DNA of 35,759 nucleotides from an uncultured Mycoplasmatota bacterium (GCA_900543675.1 UQRY01000021.1:1-35759), one strand, 5' to 3'. Counted from the stretch's first letter, positions 24,152 to 33,585 are shown. Notes: generated by a model from the letters alone, not told the origin. Program-made: numbers and translations.

Positions 24152-24168
24152 CTTCATACTTGTTTTTT
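24127..24168. terminator. Bidirectional terminator overlapping the 3' ends of trpS and the DUF3603 gene
   Basis: AACAAGTATGAA (24127-24138) pairs with TTCATACTTGTT (24153-24164), flanked by A and T runs on both sides. The stems use the last codons of the two convergent genes, which are only 2 bp apart. Confidence 0.8.
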
Positions 24169-24807
24169 CTTATGAGATAACCGAAGTAACTGATAAAGCG
24201 CAACATGTTTATCGTCTAAATAATTATCCATACTATGAATCAATTTATCAACCATCACCTGATAATTATTCACCACTTCATCATAATATTCATAATATAA
24301 AAACTTTAACTTGTGATAATTCTTTGACTGAAACGTCTCCTGTAATTCAGCGGTTAAATATTTTTTCATTTTTAACTCTCGACGGGTAAGAAACCGAAGC
24401 GAATTTTCTTCTTTAACGACAGTATACTCAAGTGGCGTAAAAGCTAAATTACTCGCTAAATAAGCGATTTCCTCTTCTTCATCCAATAATAATTTACTCT
24501 TACAGATACTCTCCCCATTCTTAGAAAACTCTATGGCTAAAACCCGACTACCATCAGAAAACAAACAACAATAATCAAGCGTTTCTACACCCTTATTCGA
24601 ATAAACCTCACAGCTTTTAAATATCTTTAGTAAAAAATCAGTAGAAATCTTTATTTTATAATGAAGAAACTGTTCAAAATCCTGTTTATCTATCTTTACC
24701 ATTTTAATTTTCTTCATATTTTGAATATCATCATTTGTATTCCATTCATAAAACTCATAAAGAACACCATCACTAAAATTTAACAATATATCATATATAT
24801 AAATCAT
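24154..24807 (-). CDS. DUF3603 family protein
   Basis: A 217-aa protein matching the DUF3603 pattern: MIYIYDILLNFSDGVLYEFYEWNTNDDI at the N-terminus, then FLLKIF, YCCLFSDGSRVLAIEFSKNGESICKSKLLLDEEEEI, and TRRELKMKKYLTAEL followed by KLKFLYYEYYDE. Function unknown; the family is restricted to Bacillota. Start set at the ATG at 24807, with GGGAGGC 7 nt upstream; the longer frame starts at a codon near that site. It overlaps the small membrane gene upstream by 17 bp, so the two are coupled. Confidence 0.75.
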   Translation of the reverse strand: MIYIYDILLNFSDGVLYEFYEWNTNDDIQNMKKIKMVKIDKQDFEQFLHYKIKISTDFLLKIFKSCEVYSNKGVETLDYCCLFSDGSRVLAIEFSKNGESICKSKLLLDEEEEIAYLASNLAFTPLEYTVVKEENSLRFLTRRELKMKKYLTAELQETFQSKNYHKLKFLYYEYYDEVVNNYQVMVDKLIHSMDNYLDDKHVALYQLLRLSHKKKQV

Positions 24808-25012
24808 TATGATGCCTCCCACTTAGAAAAATTACCAAACTGACCATCAATAAACCAACCAAGGAAAACAGACACTCAATTCTCGTAAAGATAAAGCTTA
24901 AGTAATCAATAAAGCTATATCCCATTGTTAACAGATTCAAATAGGTCACAATATACGTAAAACCAATTACCATAAAACCAAATCCTAATAAAAAGAAAAA
25001 TACTCGGTACAT
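24791..25012 (-). CDS. Small two-helix membrane protein
   Basis: A 73-aa protein with two transmembrane helices (about 4-24 and 43-63) and a short His-rich C-terminus. No family recognised. Start set at the ATG at 25012; AGGTGAGG overlaps just upstream, while the earlier GTG at 25021 has no site. It overlaps and probably is co-translated with the DUF3603 gene. Confidence 0.6.
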   Translation of the reverse strand: MYRVFFFLLGFGFMVIGFTYIVTYLNLLTMGYSFIDYLSFIFTRIECLFSLVGLLMVSLVIFLSGRHHNDLYI

Positions 25013-25157
25013 CCACCTCACCTAATTTATCTTATTTCATAGAATCCATTTATAGTATTAATTTTTTTAAAGAAACTATTCTAAAAAAGTATTAATTATT
25101 GATTTAAAATTCGATTTTTAAACAGATAAGTTTTTTTCTAAATTCTTAGTAATCTTT

Positions 25158-25209
25158 AAAATAAAAACATATATAGTTTTCTTTATTAATAAGAACACTA
25201 CATATGTTT
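25158..25209 (-). terminator. Terminator after the 50-aa gene
   Basis: On the minus strand AAACATATGTAGT (25209-25197) pairs, with one G-U, with ACTATATATGTTT (25177-25165), with an inner TTCTT/AAGAA stem, then TTATTTT. The remaining gap 25013-25157 shows nothing else. Confidence 0.65.
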
Positions 25210-25214
25210 AGTAT

Positions 25215-25367
25215 TTAATAAATAGATCTAGTTTCATCTCCACCACTCTCTACTACTTGTTCATCTGAAGTAGCCATAGCTGTAAAATAGGCATAACTTA
25301 CTCCTGATACAATAAATACAACACCTAATAACACAATTAAAAAAGCCATTGTTTTCTTATCTTCCAT
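25215..25367 (-). CDS. 50-aa protein with SipW-type (TasA/camelysin-like) signal sequence
   Basis: A small gene. The N-terminus MEDKKTMAFLIVLLGVVFIV is a hydrophobic export signal, followed by SGVSYAYFTA, the 'G..YAYFt' pattern of signal peptides processed by the SipW signal peptidase in TasA and camelysin. The mature part would be only about 21 residues, acidic (TSDEQVVESGGDETRSIY). The ATG has AGGAG 8 nt upstream, and a terminator follows. No sipW or tasA homolog is in the window. It may be a degenerate or very small matrix protein, or a membrane peptide. Confidence 0.65.
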   Translation of the reverse strand: MEDKKTMAFLIVLLGVVFIVSGVSYAYFTAMATSDEQVVESGGDETRSIY

Positions 25368-25562
25368 GTCGCCCACTCCTATTTTCTACTATCGTTATTA
25401 TTGTATCATCAATCAAAAATAAAATAAAGATTAGGCAAAAATAAAATAATAAAGTCAAATAATATAAACATTTAACCGTTCATCACTTACTCACTTTACG
25501 ACAATATTTTCTCTTCTAAACTAAAGATGAGACAAGTATAGTTTTACTAGGAGGAAAGCGGC

Positions 25563-28196
25563 ATGATAAAGATAAATAGTAATCATGGAGTATTAGATGG
25601 ACTTAGTAAGAAGGAAGTGCTTGATGCAAGAAAAAAATATGGAACTAATGAACTTAGTCACAAAAAACAAAAAAGCTTTCTTGGACAACTAATTGAAACA
25701 CTAGGAGATCCAATTATTAAAATACTATTAATTGCCCTAGCGATAAAGACAGTTTTTCTCTTTCAGGATTTCGATTGGTTTGAAACCTTAGGTATCGTAA
25801 TTGCGATTTTCCTAGCTAGTTTTATCTCGACAATTTCTGAATACGGTAGTGAAAAAGCATTTATAAGATTACAAGAAGAATCTAGTAAACTAAAGTGTAA
25901 AGTCAAACGAGAGAAAAAAATTCAAGAAATTCCTATCGATGATATCGTAGTTGGTGATATTATCAAACTAGAAACTGGAGATAAAATTCCAGCAGATGGC
26001 TATTTAATCGATGGAGAACTAAGTGTCGATGAATCCAGTTTAAATGGGGAAACTAAAGAAGCCTACAAAGAAAAAGTAATAGGAGAAATTACTGAAAAAA
26101 ATCGTATCTATCGCGGTACTGTTGTCTATGCCAAAAGCGGATATATGAAAGTAGAAAAAGTAGGAAATGATACCTACTACGGTAAACTAGCTCTAGAACT
26201 ACAAGAAAAAAATCCCGATAGTCCCTTAAAAATAAAGCTCGCAAAGCTTGCCAAAACCATCAGTAAGATCGGTTATATCGGCGCTATTTTAGTATCCTTA
26301 TCCTACCTATTTTCTGAAATTATTCTTCAAAACGAGTTTAATCTAGATAAAATCATCCAAACCGTAACCAATTTTCGCTTGATGAGTGGTTATCTACTAT
26401 ATGCCCTTACCCTATCCGTTACCATTATCGTCGTCGCAGTACCAGAAGGATTACCGATGATGATTACCCTTGTTTTATCCTCCAATATGAAACGAATGTT
26501 AAAAAATAATGTCTTAGTCCGAAAATTAGTCGGTATCGAAACGGCAGGATCAATCAATATCCTATTTACCGATAAGACTGGTACGCTAACCAAAGGAAAA
26601 CTAGAAGTTATTGGTTTAATCTCCGGAAGTTTAAAAAAATATAATAGTGAAGTTGAACTCAGCCCATATCCTAAATTTCATGAACTGTTAAAAGTATCTC
26701 TCGTCTACAATAACGAAAGCAGTTACAGTGATGACGGTAAAATTATTGGAGGAAACATTACCGATCGCGCCATTTTAAATTTTATTAAAACTCCCGTTTC
26801 TAAACAGACCATTTTAAAAACAACGCCATTTGATAGTAAAAATAAATATTCTTCTACCGTAATAGATGGACCTAAAAAATTAAATCTAATCAAAGGAGCG
26901 CCTGAAATCATCTTAAATGCTTGTAGTAAATATTACCATGAAACAGGAAAGAAACTCCCACTTGAAAAAGAAAAAGTCGAAACAAAAATTAAAGAGATGA
27001 CCGAAAGAGGAATCCGTGTTCTATGTGTCGCGATTAATGATAATTATGATTACCAATCATTAAAGAATCTAACTTTAATCGGATTAATTCTCATTAAAGA
27101 TGAAGTAAGACCTGATGCGAAAGAAGGAATTAAACTAGTCAATGAAGCCAATATCCAGACTGTAATGATTACCGGAGACAATAAAGATACTGCTTTAGCG
27201 ATTGGTAAAGAAGTAGGATTAATTACTAGTCAACAGGATATGATTATGACAAGTAAAGAACTACAGAATTACTCTGATGAAGAACTAAAGAAAATTCTTC
27301 CTCGGTTAAGAATTATCGCTCGAAGCCTTCCCCAAGATAAAAGTCGCCTCGTTCGTATTGCGGAAGAAATGAATTTAGTCGTTGGTATGACTGGAGATGG
27401 CGTAAACGATGCTCCGGCCTTAAAGAAAGCAGATGTCGGTTTTGCAATGGGAAGTGGGACTGAAGTAGCCAAAGAAGCAAGTGAAATTGTTATCCTAGAT
27501 GATAATTTTCTTTCAATTTCTAAAGCTATTCTCTACGGAAGAACCATTTTTAAAAGTATTCGTAAATTCATCATCTTTCAATTAACGGTAAATATGTGTG
27601 CCATTTCCTTATCTGTTGTCGGACCATTTATCGGCGTAGAAACCCCAGTTACAGTCATTCAAATGCTTTGGATCAATATGATCATGGATACCCTAGCGGG
27701 AATCGCCTTTGCCTACGAACCACCGCTAGAAGAATACATGAGAGAAAAACCAAAGAAAAAAGAGGAAAATATCATCAACCGTTATATGTTAGATGAAATC
27801 ATTTTTACTGGATTCTACTCTTCTCTACTTTGCATCTTCTTCTTAAAATCTCCACTTATTCATGGACTATATCGAATCGACATCACCAATAAATATCTAA
27901 TGACTGCCTTCTTTGGCCTATTCATCTTTATCGGCATCTTCAACTGTTTTAACGCAAGAACCGAAAGACTAAACTTAATCGCTAACCTCTATAAAAATCA
28001 GGCATTTGTCTTCATCATTGGATTTATCGTCATCGTACAACTACTCTTAATCTACTTTGGAGGTAATCTCTTTAGAACCTTTGGATTAACATTTAAAGAA
28101 TTAATGATTATGATCTTTCTCGCATCTACTGTCATTCCTATCGACTGGATAAGAAAAATATATCTTAAGAAAACAGAACGAGCGATAGGAGTTTAA
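25563..28196 (+). CDS. P-type Ca2+-transporting ATPase (PMCA-like, type IIB)
   Basis: An 877-aa cation pump that expels Ca2+ at the cost of ATP. Order: N-terminal cation-ATPase domain, actuator domain with SLNGETKEAYKE (about 160), M4 with P294-E-G-L-P, phosphorylation site D337-K-T-G-T, nucleotide domain with KGAPE, the T610-GDGVNDAP hinge, and six C-terminal helices. The M6 sequence WINMIMDTLAG carries the N-x-x-x-D calcium ligands. No auto-inhibitory C-terminal extension is visible. The ATG has AGGAGGAAAG upstream. It is monocistronic, with the next gene's promoter overlapping its stop codon. Ca2+ rather than another cation follows from the motifs and is likely. Confidence 0.9.
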   Translation: MIKINSNHGVLDGLSKKEVLDARKKYGTNELSHKKQKSFLGQLIETLGDPIIKILLIALAIKTVFLFQDFDWFETLGIVIAIFLASFISTISEYGSEKAFIRLQEESSKLKCKVKREKKIQEIPIDDIVVGDIIKLETGDKIPADGYLIDGELSVDESSLNGETKEAYKEKVIGEITEKNRIYRGTVVYAKSGYMKVEKVGNDTYYGKLALELQEKNPDSPLKIKLAKLAKTISKIGYIGAILVSLSYLFSEIILQNEFNLDKIIQTVTNFRLMSGYLLYALTLSVTIIVVAVPEGLPMMITLVLSSNMKRMLKNNVLVRKLVGIETAGSINILFTDKTGTLTKGKLEVIGLISGSLKKYNSEVELSPYPKFHELLKVSLVYNNESSYSDDGKIIGGNITDRAILNFIKTPVSKQTILKTTPFDSKNKYSSTVIDGPKKLNLIKGAPEIILNACSKYYHETGKKLPLEKEKVETKIKEMTERGIRVLCVAINDNYDYQSLKNLTLIGLILIKDEVRPDAKEGIKLVNEANIQTVMITGDNKDTALAIGKEVGLITSQQDMIMTSKELQNYSDEELKKILPRLRIIARSLPQDKSRLVRIAEEMNLVVGMTGDGVNDAPALKKADVGFAMGSGTEVAKEASEIVILDDNFLSISKAILYGRTIFKSIRKFIIFQLTVNMCAISLSVVGPFIGVETPVTVIQMLWINMIMDTLAGIAFAYEPPLEEYMREKPKKKEENIINRYMLDEIIFTGFYSSLLCIFFLKSPLIHGLYRIDITNKYLMTAFFGLFIFIGIFNCFNARTERLNLIANLYKNQAFVFIIGFIVIVQLLLIYFGGNLFRTFGLTFKELMIMIFLASTVIPIDWIRKIYLKKTERAIGV

Positions 28197-28220
28197 ATTT
28201 TTAACAAAATATGATATAAT
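28192..28220 (+). promoter_or_regulatory. Promoter of the 289-aa gene
   Basis: TTTAAA (28192-28197), 17-bp spacer, TATAAT (28215-28220). The -35 box overlaps the stop codon of the Ca2+ ATPase gene. Confidence 0.55.
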
Positions 28221-28250
28221 AGGGCTAAGAAAAGAAGGGAGATGGTAATC

Positions 28251-29120
28251 GTGAAAAAGTTAACCAAAGATCAAACGATTTACCTACTAGGTGGTGTAAT
28301 TGCCGTACTAGTTATCGCCATTATCGCAACTGTTGTCCTACTTCAACCACAAAATACTTTTCAATTAAAAAATGATAGTAAAACGAATCAAAGCGAAACA
28401 AACAATAATAAAGATTTACCAACTAATGAAGCATCTAACGAAGGACAGACAAATACGGCCAATGACAATAATCACGAAAGTACCTCAACACCAACTCCAG
28501 ATACGCCAAATACAACACCAGAACCAACCCCACCTAGTTCAAATCAAGGAACTACAGAAACTCCAAGCAATTCTCAAACTCCAATACCTAATCCATCGGC
28601 ACCGTCCACACCTAATCAAACACCAACGACTCCTACTTATACAGAAAATGATGTGATAGATTACTTTCAAACTACCAGTAACAATCTCGATCAACAAAAT
28701 GATCAAAATAATTCTTCATTCGTCGATAAAGCCAAAAATGCTTTCACAACTGTAGTAGATTTCATCTTCTATGGCAAAGAAATAAACGGGTATACATTTA
28801 ATGAATTAACTACATCCGCAAAAATGAAAATTATTGAAATTGCGTTAAAAATTGATTCTAAAATTAATGAGTACTTTCCAAATTATAAAGAATCGATCAA
28901 AGCTGGATATGAAAATATCAAAGGAAAACTCGCTTACGCTTATCTAGAAATTACTTCTTCACTCTGTGAAGCCGTTGGAACAGATACTTGTGAACAAGCA
29001 AAAGAAGACTTCAACAACATGAAGAAAAGTTTTAGCTTTACCTTTGATCTAATTAAAGAATTAGCGAAAAGTGGCGCAAGTAAAGTAAAAGAATTTTACG
29101 AAAATACGTTTAAAAATTAA
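28251..29120 (+). CDS. Membrane-anchored protein with Pro/Thr/Asn-rich linker
   Basis: Not recognised. Counting from this GTG start (289 aa): a basic N-terminus, one transmembrane helix (about 10-30), a low-complexity Thr/Pro/Asn/Ser linker (about 40-125) of the type that spans the cell wall, and a C-terminal helical domain (about 145-289) with two cysteines (SLCEAVGTDTCEQ) and several amphipathic helices. The bulk should be extracytoplasmic. Start set at GTG 28251, 9 nt from GGGAG; the ATG at 28242 touches that site. A terminator follows. No enzymatic motif is visible. Confidence 0.65.
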   Translation: MKKLTKDQTIYLLGGVIAVLVIAIIATVVLLQPQNTFQLKNDSKTNQSETNNNKDLPTNEASNEGQTNTANDNNHESTSTPTPDTPNTTPEPTPPSSNQGTTETPSNSQTPIPNPSAPSTPNQTPTTPTYTENDVIDYFQTTSNNLDQQNDQNNSSFVDKAKNAFTTVVDFIFYGKEINGYTFNELTTSAKMKIIEIALKIDSKINEYFPNYKESIKAGYENIKGKLAYAYLEITSSLCEAVGTDTCEQAKEDFNNMKKSFSFTFDLIKELAKSGASKVKEFYENTFKN

Positions 29121-29166
29121 AAGACTTAGTCAACATCCTAGTGATTGTAACTAAGTCTTTTTTATT
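29121..29166 (+). terminator. Terminator after the 289-aa gene
   Basis: AAGACTTAGT (29121-29130) pairs with ACTAAGTCTT (29150-29159), followed by T; 19-nt loop. It lies between convergent genes. Confidence 0.75.
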
Positions 29167-29178
29167 ATTTATTATTCA

Positions 29179-30297
29179 TTATTCTCCTACTTGATAATCA
29201 AAGTTTAATGGTTTCAACTCTTCTAAAACAAACATGCCATCTTTACGAATCAATACATCATCGAAATAGATTTCACCACCACCATAATCTTTTCGTTGAA
29301 TTAAAACCATATCCCAATGAATTCCAGAATCATTTCCATTATAACAGTCCTTATAAGCTTGACCTGGTGTGAAATGAAGACTACCTAATATCTTCTCATC
29401 ATATAAAATATCTCCCATAGGATGAAGAATTTTTGGATTAAATCCTAGAGAAAATTCTCCTACATAACGTGCACCCTCATCCGTATCAAAAATTTCATTT
29501 AATTTTTGATCATCCTCATCACAAGTGGCCTTAATAATCTTACCATCTTTAAAATCTAATGACACATGATGATAAACATTACCTAAATATGGACTAGGCG
29601 TATTATAAGTAATCTTCCCATTTACACTTGTTTTAACTGGGGCGCTATAAAGTTCTCCATCAGGAATATTCTTCTCCCCTGTACAAGGAATACTCTTCAT
29701 TCCTTTAATACTAAAAGTAAGATCCGTTCCAGGAGCAACAATACGTACTTTGTCTGTTTTATCCATTAAATTTTTTAATGGTTGAATCAACTCGTGCATA
29801 TTTTGATAATTCACTGTCATCACATCTAACGCAAACTTGATGAAATCATGAGTTGTCATATTCGCTTTATGTGCATCTAATAAAGAAGGATAATTTAATA
29901 ATACCCATTTACGCTCGTTAACACGAATATCAGAACTCTTAAGTAATGCTTTACTAAGTTTTCTCTTCATTTCTGGAGAAACATTTTTCTCTTCATAATC
30001 GTTCATGCCATAACGAATTTGAATAAAGGAATCATATAAAGCGACTTCTTGTTCCTGAATCGTCTTTAACAACTCAATTCTTTTATCGGTATTTCCTTGA
30101 GCTAATTGACTACCCCAAAGTGGATCATTAAACTTAACATAAGGAATTCCCCCACTCTTGTAAATTTCTTCAATTAAATAAGAAACAAATTCTCTAGTTT
30201 CCAATGACTGTGTCGTAATCAACACTTTTTCGTCCTTTTCTACATGAATAGAATAGGAAACAATTGTTCTTGCTAATTCTTTTAGCTTTTCACTCAT
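29179..30297 (-). CDS. M29 family aminopeptidase (AmpS/PepS-like)
   Basis: A 372-aa cytoplasmic metallo-aminopeptidase of family M29. Metal and catalytic residues are visible: E215 (PDGELYSAP), E281 (VGEFSLGFNP), H308 (GSLHFTPGQAY), Y315, and H327-W-D329. The E-to-E spacing of 66 residues and the HWD motif match the family. The protein is about 40 aa shorter than the usual 410, mainly in the N-terminal domain; all active-site residues are present. The ATG is preceded by AAAGGATTGAG. Divergent from the Tyr/Asn-rich gene. Confidence 0.88.
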   Translation of the reverse strand: MSEKLKELARTIVSYSIHVEKDEKVLITTQSLETREFVSYLIEEIYKSGGIPYVKFNDPLWGSQLAQGNTDKRIELLKTIQEQEVALYDSFIQIRYGMNDYEEKNVSPEMKRKLSKALLKSSDIRVNERKWVLLNYPSLLDAHKANMTTHDFIKFALDVMTVNYQNMHELIQPLKNLMDKTDKVRIVAPGTDLTFSIKGMKSIPCTGEKNIPDGELYSAPVKTSVNGKITYNTPSPYLGNVYHHVSLDFKDGKIIKATCDEDDQKLNEIFDTDEGARYVGEFSLGFNPKILHPMGDILYDEKILGSLHFTPGQAYKDCYNGNDSGIHWDMVLIQRKDYGGGEIYFDDVLIRKDGMFVLEELKPLNFDYQVGE

Positions 30298-30351
30298 CTT
30301 TTACACTCAATCCTTTCTTTGTTCATAAAATACTCTAGAGGTGAATATTTT

Positions 30352-30606
30352 ATGTATCCGTACAATTATAATATGAATCAAATGAACAGAAATATGTATC
30401 GAAATCCATATCGACCTATTTCTCAAACACCACCAATTACAACAAATGATGATCGTTTTATTGGTGGAGGTTTCTTTGGTCCCTTACTTCTCGGTGGACT
30501 AGCAGGATACGCCATCGGTAATAATCGACCAAATTACTACTATCCACCACAACCATACTATTATCCGAACATGTATTACAATAACTTCTACAACTATCCA
30601 TATTAA
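30352..30606 (+). CDS. Small Tyr/Asn/Pro-rich protein, possibly spore-coat like
   Basis: An 84-aa protein. The N- and C-terminal parts are rich in Tyr, Asn, Pro and Met (MYPYNYNMNQMNRNMYRNPY at the start, and a PYYYPNMYYNN tail), and a Gly-rich hydrophobic stretch (FIGGGFFGPLLLGGLAGYAIG, about 37-57) lies between. This composition resembles small spore-coat or outer-layer proteins of Bacillota, but no family is certain. Start set at the ATG at 30352, with AGAGGTGA upstream; the longer frame from 30319 has no such site. A hairpin terminator follows. Confidence 0.65.
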   Translation: MYPYNYNMNQMNRNMYRNPYRPISQTPPITTNDDRFIGGGFFGPLLLGGLAGYAIGNNRPNYYYPPQPYYYPNMYYNNFYNYPY

Positions 30607-30613
30607 TTAGTGA

Positions 30614-30641
30614 AATCCTTAGAAATTCTAAGGATTCTTTT
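30614..30641 (+). terminator. Terminator after the Tyr/Asn-rich gene
   Basis: AATCCTTAG (30614-30622), loop AAATT, CTAAGGATT (30628-30636), then CTTTT. The right arm enters the end of smc. Confidence 0.7.
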
Positions 30642-33585
30642 CATGTTCATCTAATTTAACACTAACTAACTTACTAACTCCAGATTCTTGCATCGTAATT
30701 CCATATAGGGTATTCGCATATTCCATCGTCTTTTTCTTATGCGTAATGAGTAAAAACTGGGTCTTTTCTTTATAATGATCTAAATACTTTCCAAAACGAT
30801 CAACATTAGCTTCATCAAGAGCCGCTTCTACTTCGTCAAACAAGCAGAAAGGAACCGTTCGAACATTTAATATTGCGAATAATAAACTAATCGCAGTAAG
30901 GGTTTTTTCACCACCAGAAAGTAACGATATTGTCGTTAATTTTTTACCTGGCGGAGAAGCAACAATTTCTACTCCTGTTTCTAGTAAATTATCAGGATCT
31001 GTTAATTTAAGAGAAGCTCTTCCGCCATTAAATAATTGCCTAAAGACAACCTCAAATTCTTTTTCAATCAACTGAAAGGTTGCTTTAAACTCTTCCTTCA
31101 TCACTTGATCCATTTCTTCAATAATCTCTAATAACGTATCTTTAGCAGATAATAATTCTTCTTTTTGGCTATTTAAAAACTGATAGCGTTCATTCACTCG
31201 TTCAAACTCTTCAATCGCTTCCAAATTTACCATCCCAATACGTTTAATAGTATTCTTATAAATGGTCACTTTATTCTTAGCTTCTTCCACTTCTAGAGTA
31301 AGTGGATACTTATCTTTAGCTTTTTCAAAAGTAAGTTCATAAGTCTCACTGAGCGTATTTAAATCATAATCTAGTTTAACATCCATTCGATTAATTTGAA
31401 CTTCTAGTTCACTCATCTCACTTTGTTTCTTGGTTAAACTACTGTTCGTAAGTTTCTTTTTAGCTTCCCATTCTTCTATTTCTGCTTTAATCTTATCGAC
31501 ATCTTTCGTCTTCTGATTAAGCGTTTGCGCTAGTATTTCTTTTTCTCTCTGCGTCTCATAAAAAGCTTCCATTAATCGCATTTCTTCTTGAGAAAGAGAG
31601 GAATCTACTACATGATTCAAACTCACTAATTCTTGATTAGTATCCTGTTTTTCCTGTCGTTTAGCTTCTAAAATCGTTAGTTTATTTCTTAGGGATTCCC
31701 TTTCCTGGAAAAGAGCGGACTGAGTTTTTTCTTTTCTTTCTTCGATTTCTTTTCGTCTAGTGGATAATTCTTGACTACTAGCATCACATTCACTAAGTAC
31801 ACGAGAAATCTCTTCTAAGGAACGTTTAAACCGAATCAAATCATATTTATCACTGATCATACTCCGGTTTCCACTCGCTAAATTTCCACCAGTTATCGAA
31901 CCACCAACATGAATAATTTCTCCATCCAAAGTAACAATCTTGTAACGGTTCTGAATCCGTCTACTAATTCTATTCGCACTATCGATATCTAAAACAACCA
32001 AAACATTTCCTAATTGATTAGCGATAATATTTCGATAAATAGGATCACAATGCACTAAGGAAGAAAATACATCAATATACCCCATTTCTCCTCGTAAAAG
32101 CTGTAGAGTTTCAGCATCTACCGATTTAGGACGAATCACATTAAGAGGGAAAAAGGTACAACGACCAAGTTTATTCTCCTTCAAATAGAAAATCGCATCC
32201 TTAGCCACTTGTTCATTATCAACAACAATAAACTGTTTACTACCCCCAAGGGCAACATCCAAAGCTTTTTGAAACTTTTCATCACAATCCACCAACTGGC
32301 CAATACAATTATGTACTCCACGTAACCTGGGATTATTCAAAACCGAACGAACACTATTAGGAAGTCCTCCACCACTTTCAATAAAGTTCTCTAGAACACT
32401 GATTTTATTTTCAAGTTCTATTTTATCTCTTCTTTTCGTGTTGTATTCAAGTTCTAACTTTTCTTGATTAGCTTTCGCCCGTTCTAACTCATCCGCAATC
32501 GCCCTATCTTTAGCTTGAATCTCTTCTACACTTTGACTCAAATAATGAATATCTTTTTCTAAGAGTTCAATTTCATTATCCAGTTGTAGTCCTCGTTCCG
32601 TTAAATGAGCGATATTTTCATGTAAGCGTCCATCAGTTGCTTGATACTGACTTCTTTCTTGTAATATTTTCTTATCCCCATTTAAACGTTCTTCTTTTTT
32701 TGTCAGTTCAAGCAATTGATTCTGAAAAGAACTAACTTCCTTCTCTAATCGTAACAACTCCATCTTTCTACTATCAATAAACGCATCACTACCCGAAGAA
32801 GAAGTAGTTAAACTCAAAATTTCCTGTTGAAGTTCCTGTTGACGAGTTTTTGCCTTTTGATACTCATCATTTAAATTTTCTATTTCATAGGCAAGCAACG
32901 CAACTTCAACTTTCTCTAAATTTTCTTTTGTTTCTAAATATTCCTTAGCTTTCTTACTCTGTTCTCTTAACGGTTCAATCTGATTTTCTAATTCCCCGAT
33001 AATATCATTAACACGATCTAGATTTTGATGTGTTCGATCCAATTTACGAATGGCTTCTTCTTTTCTCTTTTTGTACTTTAAAACACCCGCTGCCTCTTCG
33101 AAAATCACTCGCCTATCATAAGCAGAATTACTTAAAATCCGATCAACTTCTCCTTGCGAAATAATATTGAATGATTCTTTACCGATACCACTATCCATAA
33201 ATAGATCCGTAATATCTTTTAAACGACACTTCTCTCCATTCAAAAAATACTCATTTTCTCCACTTCGATAAACTCTTCTCTTAACCGAAACTTCCGTATA
33301 AGGAACATTCAAATAATGATCAGTATTATCAAAGATTAAACAAACAGAAGCAACATTTAAAGGATTTCTACTTTTACTACCAGAAAAAATAACATCACTC
33401 ATACTGCCGTCTCCTCGAAGAGACTTAACAGATTGTTCTCCAAGTACCCATCTAACCGCATCGACAACATTACTTTTCCCACTACCATTTGGTCCTACAA
33501 TACAAGTAATATTATCATCTAAGTGAATCGTTACTTTATCCGCAAAAGATTTAAATCCTGATGCCTGAATTTCCTTTAAATACAT
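30628..33585 (-). CDS. smc: Chromosome partition protein SMC
   Basis: The ATPase of bacterial condensin, which folds and separates the chromosome. Walker A GPNGSGKS (31-38), QSVKSLRG nearby, hinge from about 398 (GGGLPNSVRSVL) to GGSITGG (about 565-571), ABC signature LSGGE (889-893), Walker B with FCLFDEVEAALDEANV (D917) and a D-loop. At 985 aa it is about 200 residues shorter than B. subtilis SMC (1186); both coiled-coil arms are shortened to some 225 residues. All catalytic parts are present, so this is a short but intact form. The ATG has AAGGTGAAG upstream; the promoter is at 33613-33641. Confidence 0.95.
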   Translation of the reverse strand: MYLKEIQASGFKSFADKVTIHLDDNITCIVGPNGSGKSNVVDAVRWVLGEQSVKSLRGDGSMSDVIFSGSKSRNPLNVASVCLIFDNTDHYLNVPYTEVSVKRRVYRSGENEYFLNGEKCRLKDITDLFMDSGIGKESFNIISQGEVDRILSNSAYDRRVIFEEAAGVLKYKKRKEEAIRKLDRTHQNLDRVNDIIGELENQIEPLREQSKKAKEYLETKENLEKVEVALLAYEIENLNDEYQKAKTRQQELQQEILSLTTSSSGSDAFIDSRKMELLRLEKEVSSFQNQLLELTKKEERLNGDKKILQERSQYQATDGRLHENIAHLTERGLQLDNEIELLEKDIHYLSQSVEEIQAKDRAIADELERAKANQEKLELEYNTKRRDKIELENKISVLENFIESGGGLPNSVRSVLNNPRLRGVHNCIGQLVDCDEKFQKALDVALGGSKQFIVVDNEQVAKDAIFYLKENKLGRCTFFPLNVIRPKSVDAETLQLLRGEMGYIDVFSSLVHCDPIYRNIIANQLGNVLVVLDIDSANRISRRIQNRYKIVTLDGEIIHVGGSITGGNLASGNRSMISDKYDLIRFKRSLEEISRVLSECDASSQELSTRRKEIEERKEKTQSALFQERESLRNKLTILEAKRQEKQDTNQELVSLNHVVDSSLSQEEMRLMEAFYETQREKEILAQTLNQKTKDVDKIKAEIEEWEAKKKLTNSSLTKKQSEMSELEVQINRMDVKLDYDLNTLSETYELTFEKAKDKYPLTLEVEEAKNKVTIYKNTIKRIGMVNLEAIEEFERVNERYQFLNSQKEELLSAKDTLLEIIEEMDQVMKEEFKATFQLIEKEFEVVFRQLFNGGRASLKLTDPDNLLETGVEIVASPPGKKLTTISLLSGGEKTLTAISLLFAILNVRTVPFCLFDEVEAALDEANVDRFGKYLDHYKEKTQFLLITHKKKTMEYANTLYGITMQESGVSKLVSVKLDEHEKNP

